From Dysgonomonas sp. PF1-14 (GTDB lineage: Bacteria > Bacteroidota > Bacteroidia > Bacteroidales > Dysgonomonadaceae), in the NCBI RefSeq assembly GCF_029892965.1, contig NZ_JARXWN010000018.1:1-64000 (forward strand): 64,000 nt of DNA, given 5' to 3'. Of the stretch, positions 44,560 to 54,435 are shown piece by piece. The notes under the pieces were generated by a model that had not been told where the DNA came from, ran no database searches, and was given only the letters and a program-made list of their open reading frames with translations. Position 1 is the stretch's first letter, and every line of letters begins with the position of its first letter. Position numbers and translations under genes: made by a program.

Positions 44560-47500
44560 TTATATCATAAAATGAAGGCGGTTCTGGAGGTTTACCTCAG
44601 CTATACCACCATCTATATCGAGATACAGAATATTCATATTCGGGTAAATCTCCTTGATGCGCTTCTCTACTCCTTTGGCCACAATATGATTGGCTATACA
44701 CCCGAACGGCTGCAAACAAACTACCTTATTCACTCCCTTGCGGGCATAGTGGGCAATCTCACCCGGAATAAGCCAACCCTCACCAAACTGATTCGATAAG
44801 TTCAATACCTCTGATGCAGCTTCGGCTTTAGCATAGATAGATTCGGATGCTTCGTAGAACTTAAACTTGCTCAGAATCTTTTCTGCTTTCTTCACTTTGC
44901 CATTTATATACCACCAAATCAATGGCTTCAACGTTTTAGAGAAGATAGTTTCTTCGTCCAGTCCGTTTTCCACATTTACTTTACTATTAACAAAGAACTG
45001 CATAAGGAAATCCAGAAGCGGAGGTGTAGACACTTCCACATTCTTAGAACGAAGCCACTCTGAAATATTTGCCTGCGCATAGTTGTTATACTTCACAAAT
45101 ATCTCACCGATAAGACCGACTTTAGAATATTCCTTATCATAAATAGGCACATTATTAAAGTCCTCAACGGCTTCTTTCAGCAAACGGAAAAGCGTTTTCA
45201 CATCTTTTGCCCTCACAGCATCTATCCCACGCTCGATATAGAAATCGAAAACGTTCTGAGAAGCCCCTTCTTTCTTTTCTCTGACAGATATAGCGCTGTG
45301 CATTTGTTGTAGCCCATCACCATAGAGCACAAGAGGGATAGCTATTTTTGCTACCTTTTTCCATTCCAATGTGAACTCACTTTCATCGTTCTGATAAGTC
45401 TCACCCGAAGTGAGTGCTATAACAGGAATATCGTTAAATCCTGCATTCTGAAGTCCCGTTTTGATCTGGGCAATATAATTCGTAGCACGGCATTGTCCTC
45501 CCGTCTGAGTAATAGCCAGCACAATATCTTTCACATCGTAATTACCGGACTGAAGGGCGTTTATAATATCCCCAAGAACCAATGTTGACGGATAACACAC
45601 TTCATTATTTCCATACATCAGTCCCAGATCGGCAGATATTTTATTCGACTTCGGAAGATTCTCAACTTTCAGGCCTAACAACTCACCCAATGCCGGAGCA
45701 AAAGGTGATATGAAATCGCATAGCCAAGGCAGAAGGATTGTTTTATTCTTGTCTTTCTCTTTCTTGTAAGGAACTGAATAGCCTTTGTAGAACTGAGAAG
45801 CAGTGACATCTAAAGATTTTACAGCCTTCAAAGATTCTACCAACGAACGAAGACGCAAACGGATAGATCCCGGACTGGCAATTTCGTCAATTCTCAAAAC
45901 GGTGATATTTTTACCTACAGCCTTTAATATATCGCGTGTTTCATCCATAAAGAACGAATCGGGACCACATCCGAATGAGTTGAGTTGTATCAACTGTATA
46001 TTCTGCGGAAGTTTAGCTACTTCCATAGCCGCCTGTACCACACGGTTAGGATACGACCATTGTGAAACAATATTCAATTTGCCGAAGCCTTGACTTTCGG
46101 GCTTACGGAAAACATCATCAGTGAGTACCGTTACTCCCAGATCGGAAAGAATCTGCCCTACCTTCTGATGTATCAGCGGATCGGTATGATAAGGACGACC
46201 GGCAACAACAAAGGTGAGTTCACCCGATTCGATACCTTTATCCAACAATTCTTTCTGATAGTCATATAATTCTTTTTTCAGACCGTTCTTTACGGTCAGT
46301 GCACTTTGGAATGCTTTCTCAAAGACTGATTTGGAAACTCCCAATCCCGACAGGTAACCGAAACATCCTTTATACAGTGCTTTATCGCTACTGAATGTTA
46401 TGACAGGTTCATCAAAAGGTATTCCATGACGACCGGACGGGTCTATCGAGCTTTGTATAACATCTGGATAACCACTGACAACCGGACAATTGAACGAATT
46501 GGATGCCTGACCGAATTCTTTTTCTTCTTTCGGCACAATCGGATAAAATATCCTGTCCACTTTCTGTTCTATCAATGCCAGAATATGACCATGCACAAGT
46601 TTAGCAGGGAAACAGATATTATCTGACATCACCCCTCCTACTCCTTTCTGATAAAGCGGAAATGTAGATTCAGGCGACAAGCGCACATTAAAGCCGCATT
46701 CGGTAAGCAGTGTGTGCCAGAATGGATAATTGTCGAACATATTGAGTACGCGGGGAATACCGATCGTTTTTCCTTTTTCGATATTCTCAGCATTTACCGG
46801 ACGGTTAAATAATATCTCATTCTTCCTATCGAAAGCATTGTACCCCTCTTTACGATCATTATTCTTATTATAAAATACCTTCTCGCACTTATTACCTGCA
46901 AAGCTAATATTACCATTGTTAAATTTAAAGCGGAGTACCGAGCACAGGTTTGTACAACCTTTACATGTCAACTCTTTGGAGTCTATCGTACTAAGATCAA
47001 ACAGAGCTTCCTGACCTGCAAAACTAGTTTCGCCCTGTCCCTTTTCCCAAAGTTTGTGAGCATAAAGAGCCGCACCCAAAGCACCCATCAGTTCGGGATG
47101 ATCGGTAGAACTCACCGTTTTACCGGAAAGCATCTCCAACGCACGATAAACAGCATCGTTGCGGAATGTTCCGCCCTGAACAACGATATGGTCGCCCAAC
47201 ATGTTCAGGTTGGATATTTTAAGTACTTTGAAAAGGCAATTCTTTACAACGGAATACGCCAGTCCGGCAGCAATATCGTCATTCCCCGCATTTTCGCGCA
47301 AAGACTGTTTTACTTTTGAGTTCATAAACACTGTACAGCGTGAACCGAGATCGCTCGGGTATTTCGCCAGACAAGCGGCGCGTGTAAAATCTGCCAGTTC
47401 CATATTCATGGTGGTAGCAAAATTTTGCAGGAATGAGCCGCAACCTGCCGAACAGGCTTCGTTCAACTCTATATTTGAGATCACGCCATTGCTGATAAAG

Positions 47501-48807
47501 ATAGACTTGATATCCTGTCCGCCTATATCCAATACGAACGAAACATCAGGATCAACATATTGTGCTCCCGAAAGATGCGCTATTGTTTCCACAATGCCGT
47601 AATCGAGACCTAAAGCCGATTTCATCAGATCTTCGCCATATCCTGTGGCTGCCGAAGAAAGGAATTTTACAGTTACTCCCTTTTCTTCTGCCTCTTTGTA
47701 GAACAGTGACAATCCCTCCATGACTTTCTTTAACGGATTGCCTTCATTGTTGCCATAAAACTTGTAGACGATGTTTGCTTCCGAGTCCATTACCACCACT
47801 TTAGAGGTCGTAGAACCCGAGTCTATACCTAAGAAGCATTCTACATATTTATTTTCGCCCAGAGGCTTAAACCGCAATTCTTTTACATTTCGGTTGGCAT
47901 CCCATTCTATATATTCGAGTTCATCTTTGAACAAGGGTTCCAAAGCATCGGTATGGTTTGACGATGTAGACTCCGATAGCTTCTCTATCAATTCCTTCAG
48001 ACCACCTACTTTTGCATTTTCTTCTTCATAAAGAGCCGATCCCCAAGCCGGAAAGTATTCTCCGTTGTCGGGAACGATTATATCCGAGTCCTGAATCTTA
48101 AGAACTTCGCGGAAAGCATTGCGAAGGGCAGGGATAAAAGTCAACGGCCCACCGATACAGATTACTTTCGGTATTACATCGCAACCGCGCGCTAATGTGG
48201 TCACAGACTGTAAAGCTACGGCATGCAGTATGGATGCTGAAATATCCGACACAGGAATATTACGGCTGATAAGGTTCTGCACATCTGTTTTAGCAAATAC
48301 TCCGCAACGTGAAGCGATAGGATATATTTTATCGAAGTGCAGGGCTTTTTCTCCCAACTCTTCCACAGATATATTCATCAGGCTGGCCATCTGGTCGATA
48401 AATGCACCTGTACCTCCTGCACAACTTCCGTTCATACGGATATCGGGATGACGTCCTTCGTTGAAGAAAACCATCTTGGCATCTTCGCCACCTAAGTCTA
48501 TCAGCGTATGTGCTGCCGGATATACATTCTTTACTACTTCTACGGCAGCGACTACTTCCTGCACAAAGGAGATACCGACACGCTCGCCGATCCCCATACC
48601 GGCCGAACCCGATATATTTATAGTAAAGCTTGCCTCAGGGAATAATTCTGCGACTGTGCGTAATTCGCCAATCAATGTTTCCTGTATATTCGCCTGATGG
48701 CGGCAATATGATTTATGTATGATCTGTAATTCATCATTAAGAACGACAATTTTTACTGTGGTAGATCCCACATCAATCCCCATTCTATATTGTTGTTTCT
48801 TATTCAT
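44560..48807 (-). CDS. BadF/HgdC-type CoA-dehydratase activator, multidomain
   Basis: A 1415-aa protein with two ATPase domains of the 2-hydroxyacyl-CoA dehydratase activator family (MGIDVGSTTVKIVV at residue 8; LGIDSGSTTSKVVVMD near 325), each with a cluster or nucleotide motif (GSCAGGTGAFIDQMA; EACSAGCGSFLQNFA). A Cys-rich part follows (CKGCTNLC), then a DUF2229 domain (IGIPRVLNMFDNYPFWHTLL) and a dehydratase-like C-terminal half (VAGRPYHTDPLIHQ, GCGPDSFF). Such giant activators are common in anaerobes and often stand alone; the substrate is unknown. Start ATG 48807 preferred to GTG 48810. Only 18 bp separate it from the TetR gene, so they form one operon. Confidence 0.82.
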   Translation of the reverse strand: MNKKQQYRMGIDVGSTTVKIVVLNDELQIIHKSYCRHQANIQETLIGELRTVAELFPEASFTINISGSAGMGIGERVGISFVQEVVAAVEVVKNVYPAAHTLIDLGGEDAKMVFFNEGRHPDIRMNGSCAGGTGAFIDQMASLMNISVEELGEKALHFDKIYPIASRCGVFAKTDVQNLISRNIPVSDISASILHAVALQSVTTLARGCDVIPKVICIGGPLTFIPALRNAFREVLKIQDSDIIVPDNGEYFPAWGSALYEEENAKVGGLKELIEKLSESTSSNHTDALEPLFKDELEYIEWDANRNVKELRFKPLGENKYVECFLGIDSGSTTSKVVVMDSEANIVYKFYGNNEGNPLKKVMEGLSLFYKEAEEKGVTVKFLSSAATGYGEDLMKSALGLDYGIVETIAHLSGAQYVDPDVSFVLDIGGQDIKSIFISNGVISNIELNEACSAGCGSFLQNFATTMNMELADFTRAACLAKYPSDLGSRCTVFMNSKVKQSLRENAGNDDIAAGLAYSVVKNCLFKVLKISNLNMLGDHIVVQGGTFRNDAVYRALEMLSGKTVSSTDHPELMGALGAALYAHKLWEKGQGETSFAGQEALFDLSTIDSKELTCKGCTNLCSVLRFKFNNGNISFAGNKCEKVFYNKNNDRKEGYNAFDRKNEILFNRPVNAENIEKGKTIGIPRVLNMFDNYPFWHTLLTECGFNVRLSPESTFPLYQKGVGGVMSDNICFPAKLVHGHILALIEQKVDRIFYPIVPKEEKEFGQASNSFNCPVVSGYPDVIQSSIDPSGRHGIPFDEPVITFSSDKALYKGCFGYLSGLGVSKSVFEKAFQSALTVKNGLKKELYDYQKELLDKGIESGELTFVVAGRPYHTDPLIHQKVGQILSDLGVTVLTDDVFRKPESQGFGKLNIVSQWSYPNRVVQAAMEVAKLPQNIQLIQLNSFGCGPDSFFMDETRDILKAVGKNITVLRIDEIASPGSIRLRLRSLVESLKAVKSLDVTASQFYKGYSVPYKKEKDKNKTILLPWLCDFISPFAPALGELLGLKVENLPKSNKISADLGLMYGNNEVCYPSTLVLGDIINALQSGNYDVKDIVLAITQTGGQCRATNYIAQIKTGLQNAGFNDIPVIALTSGETYQNDESEFTLEWKKVAKIAIPLVLYGDGLQQMHSAISVREKKEGASQNVFDFYIERGIDAVRAKDVKTLFRLLKEAVEDFNNVPIYDKEYSKVGLIGEIFVKYNNYAQANISEWLRSKNVEVSTPPLLDFLMQFFVNSKVNVENGLDEETIFSKTLKPLIWWYINGKVKKAEKILSKFKFYEASESIYAKAEAASEVLNLSNQFGEGWLIPGEIAHYARKGVNKVVCLQPFGCIANHIVAKGVEKRIKEIYPNMNILYLDIDGGIAEVNLQNRLHFMI

Positions 48808-48825
48808 CACTATGTAGGATTTATT

Positions 48826-49455
48826 TTATTCGTTATTGCAAGGTTTAAGGGCATTAATAGTAAACTCTATCACATATTTTTCATGGTTAGCTATCAACTC
48901 ATCATAGATGTTGCGTGGAATTTCCATGAGCGTCATTGCCAGATTGCCAAACATGAACGGGAACATACACAGAGACAATATATTGAGTAGAAAATCTGCC
49001 ACAGGTGTCTCTCTGATTGTTCCTTTCCTTATTTCTTCCTCTATACGCGCTTCTATCTTAGTGAAAGAACTGAGCGGATTTCTGTTTTTTATACGGTGAG
49101 TCAGTCCTTCCGGATTGAGGCTAACTTCATTGAGTATAAACGCGGCTATCTGAGGGTATTCGAACAGTATCTCATAATAGGTATGTATCCATGTCTCGAT
49201 AAGCTCGAAAATAGGAAGATCTGAGGTAATAGTCTCAAATATCCTTTTGGTAAGTACATCCAGTGCATCCTCAAATATGATCTCAAATAAATTATACTTC
49301 GACTTGAAGTAGTAATTTACCATTGCCACATTTGTGCCCGACGCTTTAGCTATATCCCTTACACTCGTGCCTTTAAAGCCGTTTTTTATAAAAAGTTTTT
49401 GCGCTTCTTTGAGTATCCGGTCTTTTACTTCCGAAGAATCTTCTGAGTTAAACAT
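48826..49455 (-). CDS. TetR-family regulator of the activator operon
   Basis: A 209-aa regulator with an N-terminal HTH (KLFIKNGFKGTSVRDIAKASGTNVAMVNYYFKSKYNLF) and a C-terminal ligand domain. Two TAAACnnnnGTTTA sites flank its probable promoter just upstream, so it most likely represses itself and the downstream activator gene. The ligand is unknown; a lipid or CoA ester would suit the activator's likely chemistry, but that is a guess. Confidence 0.88.
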   Translation of the reverse strand: MFNSEDSSEVKDRILKEAQKLFIKNGFKGTSVRDIAKASGTNVAMVNYYFKSKYNLFEIIFEDALDVLTKRIFETITSDLPIFELIETWIHTYYEILFEYPQIAAFILNEVSLNPEGLTHRIKNRNPLSSFTKIEARIEEEIRKGTIRETPVADFLLNILSLCMFPFMFGNLAMTLMEIPRNIYDELIANHEKYVIEFTINALKPCNNE

Positions 49456-49461
49456 ATGTTC

Positions 49462-49517
49462 TAAACGATTGTTTAATTACAAATTTAAACAAGACCATCT
49501 AACTAAACAAGTGTTTA
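49462..49517 (-). promoter_or_regulatory. TetR promoter with two operators
   Basis: Inverted repeats TAAACGATTGTTTA (49462-49475) and TAAACAAGTGTTTA (49504-49517) have starts 42 bp apart, about four helical turns. Between them, on the minus strand, TTG (49510-49508), 20 bp and TAAATTTG (49487-49480) form a promoter. One site covers the -33 element and the other the start region, as expected for autorepression. Confidence 0.7.
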
Positions 49518-49724
49518 ACTATATTTTTAAAGATAATTATCAAAAAAGTAAGTAACTGTTTAAATTTGATTGGCAATCTTATTTTGTATTATTTCAAATA
49601 TATTTTTTTCTTTTTATTCTCAGGTTTAGCGGGCTAAACCAAGAATAGAAAGTAGAAAATAGAGAAGAAAGAAGAATATGAATATTATCGAATTGCGGGA
49701 GTCTTGTTTTTAAATCATTAGGGA

Positions 49725-50468
49725 CTACTGTAAGAATTTTAAAGCCCTTTCCATATCCTCCGGCGTATCAATACCGATAGTCTCTGCATCGGTATAACCT
49801 ACGCGTATGCGGTAACCGTTCTCTATCCAGCGAAGTTGCTCCAAAGATTCGGCCTTCTCTAATGAAGACGGTGGCAGTTGAGTTATCTCTGCCAGAACAT
49901 CGACGCAGTAGGCATACATACCTACATGTTTGTAGAAAGTGTGTTTATCGAGCCACTCGGCATGATGCACATCGCGGATATAAGGAACAATGGAACGGCT
50001 GAAATAGATCGCCTCGTCATTTTTATTGATAACTACTTTGGGCGAATTGGCATTAAACAGCGCATCAAACCCATCCTCTTTCTTAAAAGGCTTCACAAGG
50101 GTTGCCAATTCTACAGTGCTGCTATCAAAGCAGTTTTTCAAAGCCTCGATTTGTTCCGGTTGAATAAAAGGTTCATCGCCCTGTACATTGATGATCACAT
50201 CGAAAGGCTGACCTATTTTAGTGTATGCTTCCTGTATGCGGTCTGTTCCGCTACGGTGCCCGCTCGATGTCATTACAGCTTTACCACCGAAGCTCTCTAC
50301 CGCATCAAAGATACGTGAATCGTCTGTTGCAACCCACACTTCCTCTACTGCTTTTTTCACTTGTTCATATACCCGTTGTATCATCGGCTTTCCGCCCATA
50401 TCGGCCAGTGGTTTTCCGGGAAAACGGGTTGAAGCATAACGTGCAGGAATGATAGCGATAAATTTCAT
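49725..50468 (-). CDS. kdsB: 3-deoxy-manno-octulosonate cytidylyltransferase
   Basis: A 247-aa cytosolic enzyme that makes CMP-Kdo for lipopolysaccharide. It has the nucleotide-binding start FIAIIPARYASTRFPGKPLADMGGKPMI, VWVATDD, the VQGDEPFI motif and a late IDTPEDME. Start ATG at 50468 preferred over an upstream TTG. It is divergent from the folK-like gene. Confidence 0.93.
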   Translation of the reverse strand: MKFIAIIPARYASTRFPGKPLADMGGKPMIQRVYEQVKKAVEEVWVATDDSRIFDAVESFGGKAVMTSSGHRSGTDRIQEAYTKIGQPFDVIINVQGDEPFIQPEQIEALKNCFDSSTVELATLVKPFKKEDGFDALFNANSPKVVINKNDEAIYFSRSIVPYIRDVHHAEWLDKHTFYKHVGMYAYCVDVLAEITQLPPSSLEKAESLEQLRWIENGYRIRVGYTDAETIGIDTPEDMERALKFLQ

Positions 50469-50520
50469 GACCAATTATATTAAGATGGTATAAAGATAAG
50501 GCATATTTTAGAAATGAGTG

Positions 50521-50528
50521 TATATTTG
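50521..50528 (+). promoter_or_regulatory. -7 element before the folK-like gene
   Basis: TATATTTG matches TAnnTTTG and ends 8 bp before the ATG at 50537, so the transcript would have almost no leader. No clear -33 element is seen. Confidence 0.45.
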
Positions 50529-50536
50529 CAGTTGTT

Positions 50537-50908
50537 ATGAATAAGGCTTTATTAAGTATAGGAACGAACGAAGACAGAGAAACTAATCTGATTCTTTGTC
50601 ATCAGATGTTGAATGATTTATTTGAAGAAATACATTATTCAGAGACATCTATAACCACACCCTATGGCTCTGCCTACAAGAACGATTTTCTGAACCAACT
50701 GGCTATCGGCTATACATCGAAAAATAAAGAAGAAGTAACTCCCTTATTAAAATCTATAGAGAAACAAATAGGGCGAAAGGCATCTGATAAGGCAAAGGGC
50801 ATTGTAAAAATAGATATTGACCTCGTTATCTGGAATGAAGAAGTATTGAAACCTGGCGAAATAAGCAGAGATTATATAGCAGACCTGCTGCCTACACTGG
50901 AAAGCTGA
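50537..50908 (+). CDS. folK: HPPK-like folate pathway kinase
   Basis: A 123-aa protein resembling 6-hydroxymethyl-7,8-dihydropterin pyrophosphokinase: ALLSIGTN start, TTPYGSAYKNDFLNQ, and IGRKASDKAKGIVKIDIDLVIWN, which carries the metal-binding D-x-D. It is shorter than usual HPPK (about 160 aa) and lacks some of the ATP-site loops, so function is likely but not certain. It converges with the GT14 gene 4 bp away. Confidence 0.7.
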   Translation: MNKALLSIGTNEDRETNLILCHQMLNDLFEEIHYSETSITTPYGSAYKNDFLNQLAIGYTSKNKEEVTPLLKSIEKQIGRKASDKAKGIVKIDIDLVIWNEEVLKPGEISRDYIADLLPTLES

Positions 50909-50911
50909 CTA

Positions 50912-51766
50912 CTACCAGAGTTCTTCCTGTATCCGCCTCAGCACATCTCCACTATCATTATTAAACTTTCTGGCAAAATAAGGAAAGCGCGTACCATACT
51001 CATCATTAAATTCAATATGCGTTTTCAGAAAATCCACATGGCGGTTTTCCATTGTCGCAGGAGGGCTGGGTACTTCCCAATCGGTGTACGTAAGGCTCGA
51101 ACGGGTTTGCGACATGAAAGGAGAGTTTCCTATTATAGTCTGAAAAAAGGCCTCGTCGGGAACCAGCGTATGGCGAAAGAATTTTATGTATCTTTTATCT
51201 TCAGCTATAGTTTTTAATATATAATGTACACAGTCGGCAGTAAGAGCAAACCACTGAGTTCCGGCATAAATTTTAAATGGGGCTTTCCGTTTCACCTTCA
51301 GCTTTTTCAATAAAATCTCGGTAAGTAAAAACGGATTGTAGAGTTTTGCATTTCGACGCTTGAAATCAAAGTAATAATATTCGTACCGCTCTATTGGTTT
51401 AAACGGTACAGGTACAGGGGCTATATCTATATATTCTTTTCCCTCTTTCAGCAGATCGAACAGAAATTGTTTTGGACGTATAGGATAGTCTACCCCACTT
51501 ATCAGTATATAGTAATCTGCATCAATCATGTAACCGACACCATACTCCATCAGAGCCAGAGTGGCTTCGATCATGGTAAATCCACCCCAGTTAATATCAA
51601 TGTGTTCAGATATTACACTTACATTAGGTAAAGACGGGCTGTATGTTTCACTTACCTTTTTATCGATATGAATGCAGAATGAAACATCTTTTCCATTCAG
51701 CACCTCTATCAAACGATCGAGATGCTTGAAATTGTTGTGAGCTAATATGAGGTAACATATTTTCAT
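50912..51766 (-). CDS. GT14 (Core-2/I-branching-like) glycosyltransferase
   Basis: A 284-aa enzyme of the beta-1,6-N-acetylglucosaminyltransferase family: CYLILAHNNFKHLDRLI, FCIHIDKKVS, ISGVDYPIRP and the late PDEAFFQTI motif. It probably adds sugars to a surface glycan; donor and acceptor are unknown. It follows the YdeI-family gene by 3 bp. Confidence 0.82.
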   Translation of the reverse strand: MKICYLILAHNNFKHLDRLIEVLNGKDVSFCIHIDKKVSETYSPSLPNVSVISEHIDINWGGFTMIEATLALMEYGVGYMIDADYYILISGVDYPIRPKQFLFDLLKEGKEYIDIAPVPVPFKPIERYEYYYFDFKRRNAKLYNPFLLTEILLKKLKVKRKAPFKIYAGTQWFALTADCVHYILKTIAEDKRYIKFFRHTLVPDEAFFQTIIGNSPFMSQTRSSLTYTDWEVPSPPATMENRHVDFLKTHIEFNDEYGTRFPYFARKFNNDSGDVLRRIQEELW

Positions 51767-51769
51767 TTC

Positions 51770-52327
51770 TCAATAGTATTTTTCTGCCCCGCCATATCCT
51801 TTTATCTGCTTATTAGCCCTTGTTTTTTCAAGAAAATGCGTCAGTCGTTTCTGTAAATCATTCGGATTATCGCGAGCCATATCTATATATGCAATTCTTA
51901 TCCGCTTATAAGAATCGGAGAAAGACGAGAAGTTCTTCCAAGCCAACTCATCCTTTTTTATTTCATCGATAATGTAGTCGGGAAACACATATTCTTCTTC
52001 CAGAATAAAGCGTATGGAATCAACTACCGACGGATGGATCATGTTATTTTTGTGTAGCCAGACGATTCTTTCCTTATTCAGTTGCGAATAAGTACTCTTG
52101 GTATTACGAACGGAATAACGCTGGATGGTATGGTGTTCATCCAGCGTTTTCAATATACTGTCGATCCATCCGAAGCATAGCGCTTCTTCTACGGCATCGT
52201 TATATAATATTACCTCTTCTCCTGAAGACTTTTTAGGGCAGACAAGCCATATTTCATTTTCTGTCTGAAAATTAGCTTCCAGCCATTTACGCCATTCTTC
52301 CCTGTTTTTCACATATAATGTATTCAT
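51770..52327 (-). CDS. YdeI/OmpD-associated family protein
   Basis: A 185-aa protein with EEWRKWLEANFQTENEIWLV, ALCFGWIDS and KNFSSFSDSYKRIRIAYI, the pattern of the YdeI/OmpD-associated family. Role is unclear. Start ATG at 52327 preferred over GTG at 52330. It is 33 bp after yidC and 3 bp before the GT14 gene, so these may share a transcript. Confidence 0.78.
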   Translation of the reverse strand: MNTLYVKNREEWRKWLEANFQTENEIWLVCPKKSSGEEVILYNDAVEEALCFGWIDSILKTLDEHHTIQRYSVRNTKSTYSQLNKERIVWLHKNNMIHPSVVDSIRFILEEEYVFPDYIIDEIKKDELAWKNFSSFSDSYKRIRIAYIDMARDNPNDLQKRLTHFLEKTRANKQIKGYGGAEKYY

Positions 52328-52360
52328 CACAGAAAGAGGTTTGGTAAAGTAAAAGAAGTC

Positions 52361-54316
52361 CTATCTTTTACGTTTTGTACTATTGGTCTTATTCTTTTCT
52401 TTCAGTTGCTGTTGCTGTAAGCGTTGAGCTTCTTCAAGGCGAGCCATAAATCCTGATTTCTTCTTCGGCTTGGCTTTATTCGCTTCCAGTTTTGCCAATA
52501 CCTTTTCTTCATCTATCATATAGCGGAACCCTATAGTCAACAGTATTGTTATCAACAGAGACAGGAAGTAATAATATGTAAGCCCCGAAGGGAAATCGTT
52601 CAATACAAACAAGAATATCAGCGGCATCAGGTACATCATCCACTTCATACCCGGCATTTGTTGTTGTCCGGTATTGGTCATTTCCATATTGAATTTAGTA
52701 TAAATAATATTCGTTATGGTCATCAGAATACAGAATAAACTGATATGAGATCCAATCAGTGGAATAGAGCTTCCCCATTCTATAATAGCATCATAAGTAG
52801 AGAGGTCATTTGCCCAAAGGAAACTTTGCTGACGCAGTTCTATCGCATTCGGGAAGAACTGGAACAAGGCTATGAGTATAGGCATCTGTAAAAGTAGCGG
52901 TATACACCCACTCATCGGGTTTACCCCGGCCTTATTATAGAGCGCCATAGTAGCCTGCTGCTTTTCCATTGCCTGCTCCTGTTTAGGGAACTTGGCATTC
53001 AGCTCCTCTACCTGAGGGCGTAATACACGCATCTTGGCAGACGACATGAAAGATTTATAAGTCAATGGCGAGATTACCAGCTTAACGATTATCGTCAACA
53101 ACAGAATAACAATACCCATCGACAAGCCTGTACCTCTAAGGAAATTAAAGATAGGAATTACAAAATACTGGTTTACCCAACGGAATAAAGTCCAGCCTAG
53201 TGGAACTAGTTTATCCAGATCGAGTTGTTTATCCACATCTTTTATATGGCTATCATAATTTTTCAGCGCAGTGTACGACATCGGTCCCATGTAATATGTA
53301 AACCCGGCACGCATCGTTCCGTCATTCATATCTACCTTGCCCGGCGTGTATATGTGTGCCGAACATGCTTTCAGATACTCACTATCTTCGTTTTCCTTAG
53401 CTAGTATTTTAGACTCAAGCAAAACGGTTTCTATTTTTTCGTCAGCAATAAGTATTGGCGCAAAGAACTGGTTTTTGAATGCAATCCACTTAGCCGGTTC
53501 TTTTACTTCTACTTCATCGTTCTTATCGGCGCTCAGTTCTTTGACATCACCACCCACATATTTATAGTAAACATGAGAATAACGTTGCTCGTTCTTTAGG
53601 CTCTTCTCCTGTCTGCGCATTTTATGCGACCAGGTCATTTCGATAAGGTCTGCCTTATCTCTGTCGAGCATCGGTTGCAAGCCTACCAGATTGATGTCAT
53701 ATTTCATCATATAATTATCATCCGACAGCTTGTACACAAAGTCGATATGTTGATTTGCCGAATACGAATAGCGCATGATCAGCGAATTAGCACTATCTGT
53801 CTGTATGGGGGTAAAGTTCAGATCACTGGTGCGCAATACCTTACGTTGTCTGTTGGTTAACAGTAATGAAAATTCGGCGTCATTGTTATTAAAGAGATAT
53901 AAAGAATCCGTATTATCCTTAGTATGCACATTATAGCCCATATAATCTTTCAGGCGGGCACTCACCATTTGTCCTCCTTTGGTAGAGAAAACGATTTTGA
54001 GTTTATCATTCTCTAGGGTAACAAATTGTTCTGCCTGTTGAGCCGCGTTTTGTAAAGAGTCTACCGCTATACTTACAGAGTCTTCCTGAGCCGAAGCTGC
54101 AAAAAAGTCGTCGGCAGCATTTTCCTTTTTCACACCCGACGTATCAGGTATAAGTTTCTCTTGTTCTTTTAGCAGGGTTTGAGCGTATTCTATCGAATCT
54201 TTCCTGAACTGTTCCTTCTGCCGGGCAATATCTTCTGCCGAAGGCTGGTTCAGCAGGGTAAAGCCAATAATTACAGCAGCAATAAGTACAAATCCGATAA
54301 TCGTATTCTTATCCAT
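52361..54316 (-). CDS. yidC: Membrane protein insertase YidC
   Basis: A 651-aa inner-membrane insertase. It has an N-terminal membrane anchor (IIGFVLIAAVIIGFTLL), a large periplasmic domain (about 60-370) and five conserved C-terminal helices with LSPLTYKSFMSSAKM, the GCIPLLLQMPILIALF motif and a basic Lys/Gln-rich tail (KTNSTKRKR) that can contact ribosomes. It follows pyrG by 119 bp, a usual order in Bacteroidetes. Confidence 0.95.
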   Translation of the reverse strand: MDKNTIIGFVLIAAVIIGFTLLNQPSAEDIARQKEQFRKDSIEYAQTLLKEQEKLIPDTSGVKKENAADDFFAASAQEDSVSIAVDSLQNAAQQAEQFVTLENDKLKIVFSTKGGQMVSARLKDYMGYNVHTKDNTDSLYLFNNNDAEFSLLLTNRQRKVLRTSDLNFTPIQTDSANSLIMRYSYSANQHIDFVYKLSDDNYMMKYDINLVGLQPMLDRDKADLIEMTWSHKMRRQEKSLKNEQRYSHVYYKYVGGDVKELSADKNDEVEVKEPAKWIAFKNQFFAPILIADEKIETVLLESKILAKENEDSEYLKACSAHIYTPGKVDMNDGTMRAGFTYYMGPMSYTALKNYDSHIKDVDKQLDLDKLVPLGWTLFRWVNQYFVIPIFNFLRGTGLSMGIVILLLTIIVKLVISPLTYKSFMSSAKMRVLRPQVEELNAKFPKQEQAMEKQQATMALYNKAGVNPMSGCIPLLLQMPILIALFQFFPNAIELRQQSFLWANDLSTYDAIIEWGSSIPLIGSHISLFCILMTITNIIYTKFNMEMTNTGQQQMPGMKWMMYLMPLIFLFVLNDFPSGLTYYYFLSLLITILLTIGFRYMIDEEKVLAKLEANKAKPKKKSGFMARLEEAQRLQQQQLKEKNKTNSTKRKR

Positions 54317-54435
54317 CTATAATTTTGTATAAATTTATTATTCTATTTCACAAGTCGTTTTCTCGCAACAACATAACTCAAGTAAACTTGGTTCTGCCCT
54401 CATTGCTTAACGAAAACATTCCTTCCTTTTATAAT

